This document shows positions 8,084 to 16,761 of a DNA stretch of 35,442 nt, in pieces. The position numbers were made by a program, and so were the translations under genes. Below the pieces are notes generated by a model. That model had not been told where the DNA came from. It searched no databases and worked only from the letters and a program-made list of their open reading frames with translations. Each line of letters begins with the position of its first letter. The stretch's first letter is position 1. The DNA comes from Flavobacterium aciduliphilum (GTDB lineage: Bacteria > Bacteroidota > Bacteroidia > Flavobacteriales > Flavobacteriaceae), in contig NZ_QLSZ01000016.1 in assembly GCF_003268855.1 (NCBI RefSeq), forward strand, positions 1 to 35,442. Direction: 5' to 3'.

Positions 8084-9958
8084 ATGAAAAATATATATAA
8101 AATTGTTTTTATTTGTTTCGTTTCTTTAAATTCTTTGGCTCAGGTTCCTACTTTAAAGAGAGCCAATAAATATTTTGCAAACAAAGCCTATTTAGATGCA
8201 GCGCAAATGTATTTGGCATTAAAACCTACTCAAGAGATATTACAAAATCTTGGGGATTGTTATTATTTCAATGGTCAATCTGATCAAGCAGTGAAATATT
8301 ACGAACAAATAAATCCTCTTACCAAAAATAATGTTAAAGAAGATGTGATAATAAGATATGCAAATGCTTTAAAGGGTATAAATAATATCAAAAAAGCAGA
8401 TGAAATTATGACAGCTTTTTTTGGAAAGTCATATAATACATTAAATTATATCTCTGAATTGCAATATACCGTTCCGTTCGACTATGAAATAAAATCTGTT
8501 GCAAAAGATAATGTCAATTCAGGTAATTTTGGTTTAGTATTTTGGGGAAATAAAGTTGTTTACGCTTCCTATCAAGCCAATAGTAAAAAGACTTATAACT
8601 GGAATCAAAAGCCTTATTTAGATTTGTATGAAGCAACGCTGTCAAAAGAAGGGCTTTTGGAAAATGTTAAGCCTTTTTCAAATGTAATAAATACTAAAAC
8701 ACATGAAAGTAATGCTACTTTTACTCAAGATGGTAAAACTATGTATTTTAGTAGAACAAACAGTAAAAGAGTGAAAGTTGATGGAGAAAAAATTGCTACT
8801 GTAAAAATTTTTAAAGCTGAGTATGTTAATAATGAGTGGATTAATGTTTCAGAAGTTCCTTTTTCAAGTGATACTTATAGCGTTGAGCATCCTTGTTTGA
8901 GCGCAGATGGGAAAAAACTATATTTTGCAAGTGATATGCCTGGAACAATTGGTTCTATGGATATTTATTATGTAGATGTTAATGCCGATGGTACGTATGG
9001 TAAACCGCAAAATCTGGGTAATACAGTAAACAGTATTTCTAGAGAACAATTTCCTTTTATTTCTGAAGAGGGGACGTTATATTTTTCTTCAGATCGTTAT
9101 GAGGGGTTGGGAGGATTGGATATTTTTATGAGTAAAAATAGAAATAACACGTTTGAAACTCCAATTAATTTAGGATCTACTATCAATAGTGCTAAAGACG
9201 ATTTTGCTTTTGTTTTAAAAAATAAATCGCAAGAGGGAAATTTTTCTTCAAACAGAGGTGAAAAAGATGATATTTATAGCTTTACAAGAAAAGAAAATGA
9301 AAAGCAATATTTTGTTGAAGGGTTTATAAAAGATAAAAAAACAAAAGAAATATTGCCAGGTAGTAAAGTGTCTTTGTATGATGAAAACAATAAATTAGTA
9401 AGCAGTATTGTTGTTGGGTCAGATGGTAAATATTTTTTAAATACGAAACCAAATCATAAATACAAAGTAGAGGCTACAAAAGATTTGTATATACCAAGTA
9501 GTGTGGATATTAGTACTGATTCTGAAGGTCAAGCTCGTTTTAGTATTGAAATGGAAATTCAATCCTTTAAAGATAAAGAAGAAGTAGTGGTTGAAAAAGA
9601 AGATGGACATGTTTATGTTGAATTAGAAAATATCTATTTTGATTTTAATAAATGGAATATAAAAGATAAAGCTTCCAAAACACTTGATGTTTTAGTGGAT
9701 CTCATGAAAAAATACCCAACCATGGAAGTGCAAATAGGAGCACATACTGATTCAAAAGCTTCTGAGGAATACAATATGACGCTTTCCGAAAATAGAGCGA
9801 AAGCTACAGTAGATTATATTGTAAGCAAAGGAATAGAAAGTACTCGATTAACATATAAAGGTTTTGGTGAAACAATGCCTTTGGTAAATTGTGGTGACAA
9901 ATGTACTGAAGCGGAATATGCTAAAAACAGAAGATGTGAATTTAAGATCATAAAATAA
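8084..9958 (+). CDS. PorE-like TPR / beta-propeller / OmpA periplasmic protein
   Basis: The start is ATG 8084, which gives a standard signal peptide (MKNIYKIVFICFVSLNSLAQ). The open frame extends back to 7946 inside the PorP gene, but that extension has no signal sequence. The 624-residue protein shows helical TPR-like repeats (about 25-130) and WD40/PD40-like propeller strands with YFASD and LYFSSDR motifs (about 170-380). A carboxypeptidase-regulatory-like beta domain follows (about 405-480, with KTKEILPGSKV), then an OmpA domain (about 510-624) with IYFDFNKW and LSENRAKAT. This order matches PorE of Porphyromonas gingivalis, a peptidoglycan-binding component of the T9SS. It may anchor or accessorise the upstream PorP/SprF protein. 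As flavobacteria carry several such paralogues, this is likely a cargo-specific version rather than the core component. Confidence 0.85.
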   Translation: MKNIYKIVFICFVSLNSLAQVPTLKRANKYFANKAYLDAAQMYLALKPTQEILQNLGDCYYFNGQSDQAVKYYEQINPLTKNNVKEDVIIRYANALKGINNIKKADEIMTAFFGKSYNTLNYISELQYTVPFDYEIKSVAKDNVNSGNFGLVFWGNKVVYASYQANSKKTYNWNQKPYLDLYEATLSKEGLLENVKPFSNVINTKTHESNATFTQDGKTMYFSRTNSKRVKVDGEKIATVKIFKAEYVNNEWINVSEVPFSSDTYSVEHPCLSADGKKLYFASDMPGTIGSMDIYYVDVNADGTYGKPQNLGNTVNSISREQFPFISEEGTLYFSSDRYEGLGGLDIFMSKNRNNTFETPINLGSTINSAKDDFAFVLKNKSQEGNFSSNRGEKDDIYSFTRKENEKQYFVEGFIKDKKTKEILPGSKVSLYDENNKLVSSIVVGSDGKYFLNTKPNHKYKVEATKDLYIPSSVDISTDSEGQARFSIEMEIQSFKDKEEVVVEKEDGHVYVELENIYFDFNKWNIKDKASKTLDVLVDLMKKYPTMEVQIGAHTDSKASEEYNMTLSENRAKATVDYIVSKGIESTRLTYKGFGETMPLVNCGDKCTEAEYAKNRRCEFKIIK

Positions 9959-9980
9959 GAAATTTTTTACATAAATGAGA

Positions 9981-10011
9981 AAGTCGAAAGAAAACCCTTT
10001 CGACTTTTTTG
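9981..10011 (+). terminator. Rho-independent terminator of the T9SS module
   Basis: A perfect 10-bp stem (AAGTCGAAAG at 9981-9990, CTTTCGACTT at 9997-10006, loop AAAACC) is followed by T residues. It lies 22 bases after the PorE-like gene stop. Confidence 0.9.
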
Positions 10012-10082
10012 TTTCTGCTCATGAAATAAGTGTGTTAATAAATGTTTTTTAAACAAAATATCAATACATTAAAAAAAATGTA

Positions 10083-10090
10083 TATATTTG
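10083..10090 (+). promoter_or_regulatory. Putative -7 element for the type A cargo gene
   Basis: TATATTTG fits TAnnTTTG exactly and sits about 65 bases before the ATG at 10155. No TTG occurs at the expected -33 spacing. A start near 10096 would place the hairpin at 10099-10120 at the very 5' end of the message. Confidence 0.4.
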
Positions 10091-10098
10091 CACAGATT

Positions 10099-10120
10099 AT
10101 AATAGCTAATGAGCTATTAT
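10099..10120 (+). promoter_or_regulatory. Hairpin at the predicted 5' end of the type A cargo mRNA
   Basis: ATAATAGCT (10099-10107) and AGCTATTAT (10112-10120) form a perfect 9-bp stem with loop AATG. No T-run follows, so it is not a terminator. It begins two or three bases after the predicted transcription start. Possible roles are mRNA stabilisation or binding of a dimeric regulator as a DNA palindrome. Confidence 0.4.
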
Positions 10121-10154
10121 TAGTTTCGTGTATAATTAAAAAAAACATAAGTCT

Positions 10155-13100
10155 ATGAGTATGATTTTTACCTTTAACAAATTAAAAAAATCAAGTTTTT
10201 TGTTGTTCTTTTTGTTTTTCTTTTTGTTTTTCTGTAGTTCTATTAATGCAGCAACTTATTATTTGAGAACAGGAGGAGGAAATTGGAATGCGAGTACTAC
10301 TTGGTCTTCAACTTCTAGTGCGGGTGCAGCATTGTCTTCGGGCTATCCAAATAGCTCTTCTGATATTATTATATACAATGGAACGAGCACTGCGTCTCCA
10401 ATATTGACGGTTAATGTGGCAGCTTCTTGTGCTTCTTTTACCGATTCTAATACAGTGGCTCATACTCTAACTATAAGTATTTCATCTGGTATTACGTTTG
10501 CAGTTAGCGGGGATTTTGGAATTACAGGAACCGTTAATATAACAAAAACATTGACACTTTCAGGAAGCGGTACGTTGACTGTAGGAGGTAATATTAATAT
10601 TGGGACAAGTGGATTGTCTCCAACAACAACTGCAAAATTCACAAAAATTAATTTCCAAGGACCTGCTATTACTCTATCTGGAAATTTAAATATGTATAAT
10701 AATATTAATGGCGGGAATAGTCAAGGAGCTTTTGTAACCCATTCTGCTGGTAAATTCTCTTTAATAGGAACTTCTGTAGCTTCTACTCCGGGAACAGGTG
10801 GGTCTGGTTATATTAATGCATATCAAACAGGAACAGGTTTGAGTGTTAATAATAAATATACAACTGCTACAGGTACAGCAATTGTAGAATTTTCACACGT
10901 AAATGACTGCCCAATTTATTCACAACAAGGGATAACGAATGCACCTGTTTTTACTGGTTCAGGATCAACAATAACTTATACAGGGACTGGTACGGCATCT
11001 ACAATTTATGCAGCTTCATATTATAATTTAAAATTAAATAATCCTGCAGGGTCTAGTACTAATGGTTCTGTAACTGTTCAAAATAATTTGGATTTAGTTG
11101 CAGGAAATTTATCAATTGGAATTTATTCCTTCTCAATGAATTCTGTAAATGCTTCAGGTAATATGAATATTTCTAGTGGTAGTGGAGTTACAAGTTCGGG
11201 AGGTGTATTTACAATAGCTACGCCTACAAATATTACTTATAGTGGTTCTGTTACTGCAGCTGGAGTAGAATTGGTTTCTGGTACAACGATATTAAATACA
11301 CAGATTAAAACATTGACATTGTCTAATACATCTAATTTTAATATAGGTACTACTGGTACTTCATTGTTTGTCACCGATTCTGTAACTATTTTGGATAATA
11401 GTTTTACTTGTGATTTAACATCTATAACATCACCAGCTATAACACTTTCTGGAAATGGTGCAACTTATAATTGTATTCTAAATGCTACTGGTGCTGCAGG
11501 GTTAACAATTAATGGTAGTTCTTCGATTAGTAGCTCAGTTACGGCAGCAACTATTACTTGTAATGCTACCACTACTTTGGGAAGTGATGCATCAGCTATT
11601 ACAGTAACAACGTTAAATGTAAATGCTTCTACTACAATAAGTAATGATCAAAATATTAGCGGTACTTTAAATTTAGCGGCTAATCTAACTAATAATGGTA
11701 TTCTAACGGTTCCTAATATTAATGTTACAAATAATTCTACACTAAATGGAAACGGAACAGGGATGATAAAATTAGGAACTTTGTTAAATGTTACATCTAG
11801 TAAGGTTTTAACAACGGGTGGAGATTTAACATTGGTCTCTGATGCAACAAATACTGCTCGTGTTGGTCAAGTAGATTCGGGAGCTATAGTAGGCGATGTA
11901 ATTGTTGAACGTTATTTAAAAAATAGTAATAGATTATGGAGATTATTGACAGCTCCTGTTAAGGGATCTAGTAATAATTCTATATATTATAATTGGCAAA
12001 ACAATGGTAATGTAGATGGTGAGCATGGAACAGATGTGTGGGGTCCAGTAGCAACTTATGATCCTGCAAGTAATGGAATGTATTATATTCCTATCGCCAC
12101 TCATAATTTTAGAAAATATAACAATGGTTGGACTTCGATTAGTGATTCTATGACAGAACCATTGTTTAATAGTAATTCAAGTAATGCTTTCTTAGCATTT
12201 ATCACTTATCCTGCAGGTTCCGCTGTTAATGTTGGTGGAGGTGCTTCAGGTGAGAATGTGGGGATTTCTGGATCTGGAAGTACAACTTTAGTGGCAAAAG
12301 GAAATTTGCTAACAGGTAATCAAACTTTTAGTGTTGGTTCAACTAATTATTTTCTAATAGGAAATCCATATGCTTCTCCTATAGATTTTTCAAATATAAT
12401 TAGTGCCTCTGGTGATAATGGAAATACAATTGCTGAGAAAATATGGATAATGGATCCAAAGCTAGGTAATTTTGGTAATTATGTAACATGGGATCCAGCA
12501 GGTCTATACAATGATGCCACAGCACAAAATGCTTTAAATAATAACACCTTAATTCAAAGTGGACAAGCTTTCTTTGTAAAAGGGAAATCAGGAGCTTCAA
12601 GTTCTTCTTTTTTGATAAAAGAAACTAATAAAGCTTCAACGAATGTGAGTAATGTTTTTGGAAAAATGGCTAACATTGCCTACGAACGCATTAGAGTAAA
12701 TGTGGATAAAGTAGAAAATGGTCTAGATGTACACAAAGACGCATGTGTTGTTACATTCTATCAAGGGGCATCTAATGCTGTCGATGAAAAAGATGTTCAA
12801 AAGTTTACCAATCCAGTAGAAACTTTAGCTTTTTTAAATGGTTCAACTTCTTTGTCTAGTGAGCATAGAGCTCCTATTGTTGATGCAGATGTGTTATTTG
12901 TTAAATTATCACAGGCAGTACAAAGTACTTACAAATTAAAAATATATACTGAAAACTTTACTTTTGCTGGTACGGCTTATTTATATGACTTGTTTTTAGG
13001 AACCAATGTGGCATTACCTCTAGACGGATCTGTTTTTGTTTACCCATTTGATGTAACTTCAGATGGAGCTTCCCAAGGAGCTCGTTTTAAAATTGTATTT

Positions 13101-13397
13101 GCTACAGCATTGTCAACAGTAAAAAATGAAAATCCTTACAGTATTGTAGCTTATCCAAATCCAACAACTAAAACTAATGGTATAAACTTAAACCTAGGTT
13201 CTTTGGAGTATGGAAATTACAACTACAAAATTGTAAATGTTTTAGGTCAGGTAGTTCAAAATGGAAGTTTTGACAAACAACAATTAAATCAAGAAGTAGC
13301 AATTAGCTTCAATAATTCAGTTAGAGAGGGTTGGTATGCTATTCAAATTTTAGATAAAAATACAACATTACAAACATTACCAATTCTTATTAAATAG
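10155..13397 (+). CDS. Large T9SS cargo protein with type A (Por secretion tail) C-terminal domain
   Basis: The 1080-residue protein begins with a long hydrophobic signal peptide ending SSINA (about residue 32). The mature start, TYYLRTGGGNWNASTTW, is a motif often seen at the start of large Bacteroidota surface proteins. A long Ser/Thr/Asn/Gly-rich beta region follows (to about residue 600), consistent with a beta-helix or stacked strands. A more globular section comes next (about 600-980, with RLWRLLTAPV and FLIGNPYASPIDF). The last 88 residues carry VAYPNPT, YKIVNVLGQVV and a final beta strand, the type A T9SS sorting signature. The family is exported by T9SS and usually anchored to the surface. 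No enzymatic domain is recognised. ATG 10161 is an alternative start. Confidence 0.85.
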   Translation: MSMIFTFNKLKKSSFLLFFLFFFLFFCSSINAATYYLRTGGGNWNASTTWSSTSSAGAALSSGYPNSSSDIIIYNGTSTASPILTVNVAASCASFTDSNTVAHTLTISISSGITFAVSGDFGITGTVNITKTLTLSGSGTLTVGGNINIGTSGLSPTTTAKFTKINFQGPAITLSGNLNMYNNINGGNSQGAFVTHSAGKFSLIGTSVASTPGTGGSGYINAYQTGTGLSVNNKYTTATGTAIVEFSHVNDCPIYSQQGITNAPVFTGSGSTITYTGTGTASTIYAASYYNLKLNNPAGSSTNGSVTVQNNLDLVAGNLSIGIYSFSMNSVNASGNMNISSGSGVTSSGGVFTIATPTNITYSGSVTAAGVELVSGTTILNTQIKTLTLSNTSNFNIGTTGTSLFVTDSVTILDNSFTCDLTSITSPAITLSGNGATYNCILNATGAAGLTINGSSSISSSVTAATITCNATTTLGSDASAITVTTLNVNASTTISNDQNISGTLNLAANLTNNGILTVPNINVTNNSTLNGNGTGMIKLGTLLNVTSSKVLTTGGDLTLVSDATNTARVGQVDSGAIVGDVIVERYLKNSNRLWRLLTAPVKGSSNNSIYYNWQNNGNVDGEHGTDVWGPVATYDPASNGMYYIPIATHNFRKYNNGWTSISDSMTEPLFNSNSSNAFLAFITYPAGSAVNVGGGASGENVGISGSGSTTLVAKGNLLTGNQTFSVGSTNYFLIGNPYASPIDFSNIISASGDNGNTIAEKIWIMDPKLGNFGNYVTWDPAGLYNDATAQNALNNNTLIQSGQAFFVKGKSGASSSSFLIKETNKASTNVSNVFGKMANIAYERIRVNVDKVENGLDVHKDACVVTFYQGASNAVDEKDVQKFTNPVETLAFLNGSTSLSSEHRAPIVDADVLFVKLSQAVQSTYKLKIYTENFTFAGTAYLYDLFLGTNVALPLDGSVFVYPFDVTSDGASQGARFKIVFATALSTVKNENPYSIVAYPNPTTKTNGINLNLGSLEYGNYNYKIVNVLGQVVQNGSFDKQQLNQEVAISFNNSVREGWYAIQILDKNTTLQTLPILIK

Positions 13398-13400
13398 TTT

Positions 13401-13607
13401 ATGAAAAAATCGATTTTAATATTGTTACTATTATTAGCTCCGTTTGTTAATTCTTATTCTCAGGATCCAGGTTTTGGTGATGAAGGAGGGGGAGATGCAC
13501 AAGATGCACCAGTAGCACCTATAGCAAATCACGTCAATGAAGGAATGATGGTAGGTGTTTTTATAGCAGGTTATTTCTTATATTTAAGAAAAAGAAAAAC
13601 AGCTTAA
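13401..13607 (+). CDS. 68-residue signal-peptide plus single-TM miniprotein
   Basis: The gene starts 3 bases after the type A cargo stop, so the two are probably cotranscribed. The protein has an N-terminal signal peptide (to about NSYSQ, residue 21). A short acidic, Gly/Asp/Pro/Ala-rich linker follows (GDEGGGDAQDAPVAPIA), then one membrane segment (about residues 46-62) and a basic tail RKRKTA. The small 'PIA/PID, TM, basic tail' layout recurs in Bacteroidota downstream of T9SS cargo genes, from general recollection, and resembles the tripartite tail of sorting signals such as PEP-CTERM. Function is unknown. It may be a membrane-retained partner, or simply a small membrane protein. Confidence 0.7.
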   Translation: MKKSILILLLLLAPFVNSYSQDPGFGDEGGGDAQDAPVAPIANHVNEGMMVGVFIAGYFLYLRKRKTA

Positions 13608-13616
13608 TTGTTATAT

Positions 13617-13656
13617 AAAAAAAAGGGAGTTATTAAAATTAACTCCCTTTTTTTTA
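13617..13656. terminator. Bidirectional terminator between convergent operons
   Basis: GGGAGTTA (13625-13632) pairs with TAACTCCC (13640-13647) around a 7-base loop. The stem is flanked by an A-run on the left and a T-run on the right, so it can end transcription from both the 13401 gene (plus) and the long minus-strand glycan operon. The minus-strand stop codon (13654) lies inside the T-run region. Confidence 0.85.
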
Positions 13657-15045
13657 TTTTCCAAAACGTAGACTTTGAACTATTCTTTTACTTGTATTCT
13701 CAAGAGGTTTGCCAATTTCTAAAGTATACAATTCTTGTCTAGCTTTAAGTTGTTTTCTGGGGTCATTTAAGTCTACTATAATAGCTTTCAATAGCTCTTC
13801 TTCTGATTTGACGATAGTTGTTGCTTGAGAATTCACTAGATATTGAATGTGTTTGTAGTTTAAGAAACGTTGATCGTCATACAATTTATTGTTTTTTGAA
13901 CCGAATACTGGGTTAATTATTGGTTTATCAAAGGTAATAAAATCCAAACTCATTGTGGATAGCATGTTGATATTTAGATCGGAAAAATTTATTAAGGCTC
14001 TCAAATCAATAAGATCTTCTTTACTTGGAACACGTTGAGACCATAATTCGGGATGATCATTTCGTGTTAGGTCCCATTTTGGATAATTCCAAATGATATT
14101 GGAATAGGAATCCGCTATTTTTTTAAATCGAATAGGGTCTTCTGCGGGTGAGGTTCTCACTATAAAATTTACATCTGGAATGTCTTTTTTGCTAATAAAA
14201 TTAGCGATAGTTTCGATGTAAAGCTCATCATTTTTACTGGTGGTAATGTCTCCACAACTAAAGCAGATTGTCTTTTTAGTTATATTGAGATTAAATTTTT
14301 TAAAAAATTCTTCTTTAGAAATAAAATAGCGTTCCAAGACATAAGGTTCAAATTGTGGTGTTCCAACCACCTCAATATTTTCTGGTTTGATGTTCGGATA
14401 AAATTCAATTAATTCGTTTTTCATTAACTCACTCCAAACTAAAAAATAGTCAAAATTAGCGGCCATTCTTCCTTTTGATGCAATATTATCCCAACTAAAA
14501 ATAAAACTAGCAGTTGGAATTTTTAATTGCTCTGCTTCGTAAGCAATGGGTGCTATAAAAATAGGACGTTGATGTGTAAAGAATAACAAATCAAAACTTT
14601 CGGCGTTTAAGATTTTCTTATAATCCCTGGTGATTTTTTTATGCTTAAAGGATAAACATTGCAAGAAAAAAAAACGATTTATCCAAATTTCACTATGTAA
14701 ATAATTGGTCAAAAAATAGATGAATCTTGTACTAAAACCTCTAATGTTTTTGGCTTTTGATTTATTGGCTAAAAAATTGTCGTAAATCCCAAAATTTTTA
14801 TTTTTATGTAATTGTAAATGAGCGACTTCTTTTAATTTTCTAAAAAACCAATTTAGATAATTCTCTTCAAAGATGTCTAATTCAATAATTTTTATATTGT
14901 CACATTCAGATGAATATACTTGAGCTGGAATACATGATAGGATAACAACTTCTTGAAAATTTTTTTTGGCCTCCGAAATAAAATCGCTGAGTACAAAATT
15001 TCTATAACCAACTCCATCGGTGATGACAATGCCTATTTTTTTCAT
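13654..15045 (-). CDS. GT-B-like putative glycosyltransferase, last gene of the nonulosonate operon
   Basis: The 463-residue cytoplasmic protein has an N-terminal Rossmann-like start (MKKIGIVITDGVGYRN). A central segment carries FIFSWDNIASKGR (181-193), then FLVWSE (201-206) and VVGTPQFEPY (226-235). The C-terminal half has FSCGD and a second Rossmann-like pattern. These features resemble uncharacterised GT-B or CDP-glycerol-transferase-like proteins found in surface-polysaccharide clusters. I cannot assign donor or acceptor. Its place directly after the CMP-nonulosonate genes makes it a candidate nonulosonate transferase. It starts 2 bases after the amidotransferase stop, so it belongs to the same operon. 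Confidence 0.6.
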   Translation of the reverse strand: MKKIGIVITDGVGYRNFVLSDFISEAKKNFQEVVILSCIPAQVYSSECDNIKIIELDIFEENYLNWFFRKLKEVAHLQLHKNKNFGIYDNFLANKSKAKNIRGFSTRFIYFLTNYLHSEIWINRFFFLQCLSFKHKKITRDYKKILNAESFDLLFFTHQRPIFIAPIAYEAEQLKIPTASFIFSWDNIASKGRMAANFDYFLVWSELMKNELIEFYPNIKPENIEVVGTPQFEPYVLERYFISKEEFFKKFNLNITKKTICFSCGDITTSKNDELYIETIANFISKKDIPDVNFIVRTSPAEDPIRFKKIADSYSNIIWNYPKWDLTRNDHPELWSQRVPSKEDLIDLRALINFSDLNINMLSTMSLDFITFDKPIINPVFGSKNNKLYDDQRFLNYKHIQYLVNSQATTIVKSEEELLKAIIVDLNDPRKQLKARQELYTLEIGKPLENTSKRIVQSLRFGK

Positions 15046-15047
15046 TC

Positions 15048-16760
15048 TTACTTTATCATTAATGTATTAATCCATTGCCAAATATAAAAACTATTTGCTT
15101 GATCACCTCTACAATAAGTATCCCATAACCGTAACACTTCTTTCTTGTTCACAAAGTCTAAATTACTAAAAAGTATTATTTTTTCTGTGAAGTAATCTTT
15201 CAATTCGTTAGAAATCCATTCTCTTTGAGGGGTTTGGACCGCTCTTTTTGGAGCCAGTGCTATTTGTTTTCCAAGGCTTTCTTTAACAAGTGCTCTCAAA
15301 AGCCATTTAGACTGACCTTCATTAAATTTTAATTTTTTGGGTTGAGCAAAAGCCAATTCAACCAAACGATAATCTAAAAAGGGTTCGCGTAATTCTGTGC
15401 TCGACATCATGCTGATTCGGTCATTAAAGCGAAGTGCTCTTGGAATTTTTGTATAAAAAAGATCGCGATATTGCAGGTTTTGGAGCCTATTATCAAATGG
15501 AGTTTCATAGTTTTCTTTTTCCGCATGTCGCAAGAAATCTTCTGTAATTGCGTTTGGCTGGCAGGGAGAAGAATTGTTTAAACCTTGAATTACAGCATCA
15601 TTCTCACGTTGATAGTAATCATAACCCGCCCAAGCCTCGTCCATACCTTGTCCATCTAAAAGGACTTTGATTCCTTTTTTTTGTGCTTCATTAAATAATA
15701 AACTATAAGCTATGGTTGGAAAGCCTCCGTAGGGCTCATCTTGAAAATAACCTACTTTTTCTATTAAATTCGGGAGGTCATTATAATCAAGTAAGACTTT
15801 ATTCAATGGATATGGCGTTGTTTTTATCAATTCATAGACCCAAGGTAATTCATCATAATTTGGATCATTTGAATAAAAAGTAAAGGATTCTATGGTTTCA
15901 TCTGAAGGTAAATTTTGAGCAACGAAACGGATTAAAGTTGACGAATCTAATCCACCACTAACATTCATCCCTAGAGGAACATCAGCACGAAAACGCAACG
16001 AAACGGAATCTTTTAATAATTCGGAATACGTTTTCATTAAATCATCTTTATGAAGCGAAGGCTTTTCAAAAATGTTTTGCTCAAAGTGATACCATTTTAC
16101 TTGTTTCACCGCATCGGAATTCATGGGCTGGTTGACCCTAATTTCGATATAATGTCCAGCTTTTAATTGTGATATGGCTTTGTAAAAAGTCTCATTTGGT
16201 AGGCCGTAAGTCCCATATTTATAATAATTTGCCCAGACTTTTAAATTTTTGTTTTTAGGTATAGAAGCTTGAAATAACGTTTTGATTTCACTTGTAAAAA
16301 AGAATTGCTCTTCATAAAAAGTAAAATAAAAAGGTTTGACGCCAAATCGATCGCGAGCCGCAAACAATTTGTTGTCGTTTTTATCCCAAATCGCAAAACT
16401 AAACATCCCGTTTAATTTGTCAACCATTTTTGTTTTCCACTTGCTATAAGCGGCTAATAAAACCTCAGTATCTGAGGTGGTAGTGAAATAATAATCACTT
16501 TTCAAAATGTCTTTTAGTTCGAGATAATTGTAAATTTCCCCATTAAAAACAATGCAGTAATTTCCACATTGACTTTCCATAGGTTGGTTTGCTGCAGTGG
16601 ATAAATCAATAATGCTTAGACGATTATGTCCAAGAAATACCGAGTCCTTTTCCCATACATTCATAGCATCAGGGCCACGATGTTTTTGCGCTTCAAGCAT
16701 CTTTTGAAGTAGCTTCGAATTGTTTGGGTTCTTACCTAAAATTCCAGCGATTCCACACAT
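15048..16760 (-). CDS. asnB: AsnB-type glutamine amidotransferase (asparagine synthase family)
   Basis: The 570-residue protein has the class II glutaminase nucleophile Cys2 (MCGIAGILG), LSIIDLS (48-54), NGEIYNY (73-79) and DRFGVKPFY (137-145). The ATP-pyrophosphatase loop SGGLDSS (268-274) marks the synthetase domain. Canonical members transfer glutamine nitrogen to aspartate, but relatives inside polysaccharide clusters (for example WbpS-like proteins) are thought to amidate sugar carboxylates. Its position between neuA and a glycosyltransferase, with 1- and 2-base gaps, favours a role in glycan modification over asparagine supply. The substrate could be the nonulosonate carboxyl or a uronic acid. 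Both the glutaminase and synthetase motifs look intact. Confidence 0.9.
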   Translation of the reverse strand: MCGIAGILGKNPNNSKLLQKMLEAQKHRGPDAMNVWEKDSVFLGHNRLSIIDLSTAANQPMESQCGNYCIVFNGEIYNYLELKDILKSDYYFTTTSDTEVLLAAYSKWKTKMVDKLNGMFSFAIWDKNDNKLFAARDRFGVKPFYFTFYEEQFFFTSEIKTLFQASIPKNKNLKVWANYYKYGTYGLPNETFYKAISQLKAGHYIEIRVNQPMNSDAVKQVKWYHFEQNIFEKPSLHKDDLMKTYSELLKDSVSLRFRADVPLGMNVSGGLDSSTLIRFVAQNLPSDETIESFTFYSNDPNYDELPWVYELIKTTPYPLNKVLLDYNDLPNLIEKVGYFQDEPYGGFPTIAYSLLFNEAQKKGIKVLLDGQGMDEAWAGYDYYQRENDAVIQGLNNSSPCQPNAITEDFLRHAEKENYETPFDNRLQNLQYRDLFYTKIPRALRFNDRISMMSSTELREPFLDYRLVELAFAQPKKLKFNEGQSKWLLRALVKESLGKQIALAPKRAVQTPQREWISNELKDYFTEKIILFSNLDFVNKKEVLRLWDTYCRGDQANSFYIWQWINTLMIK

Positions 16761-16761
16761 T

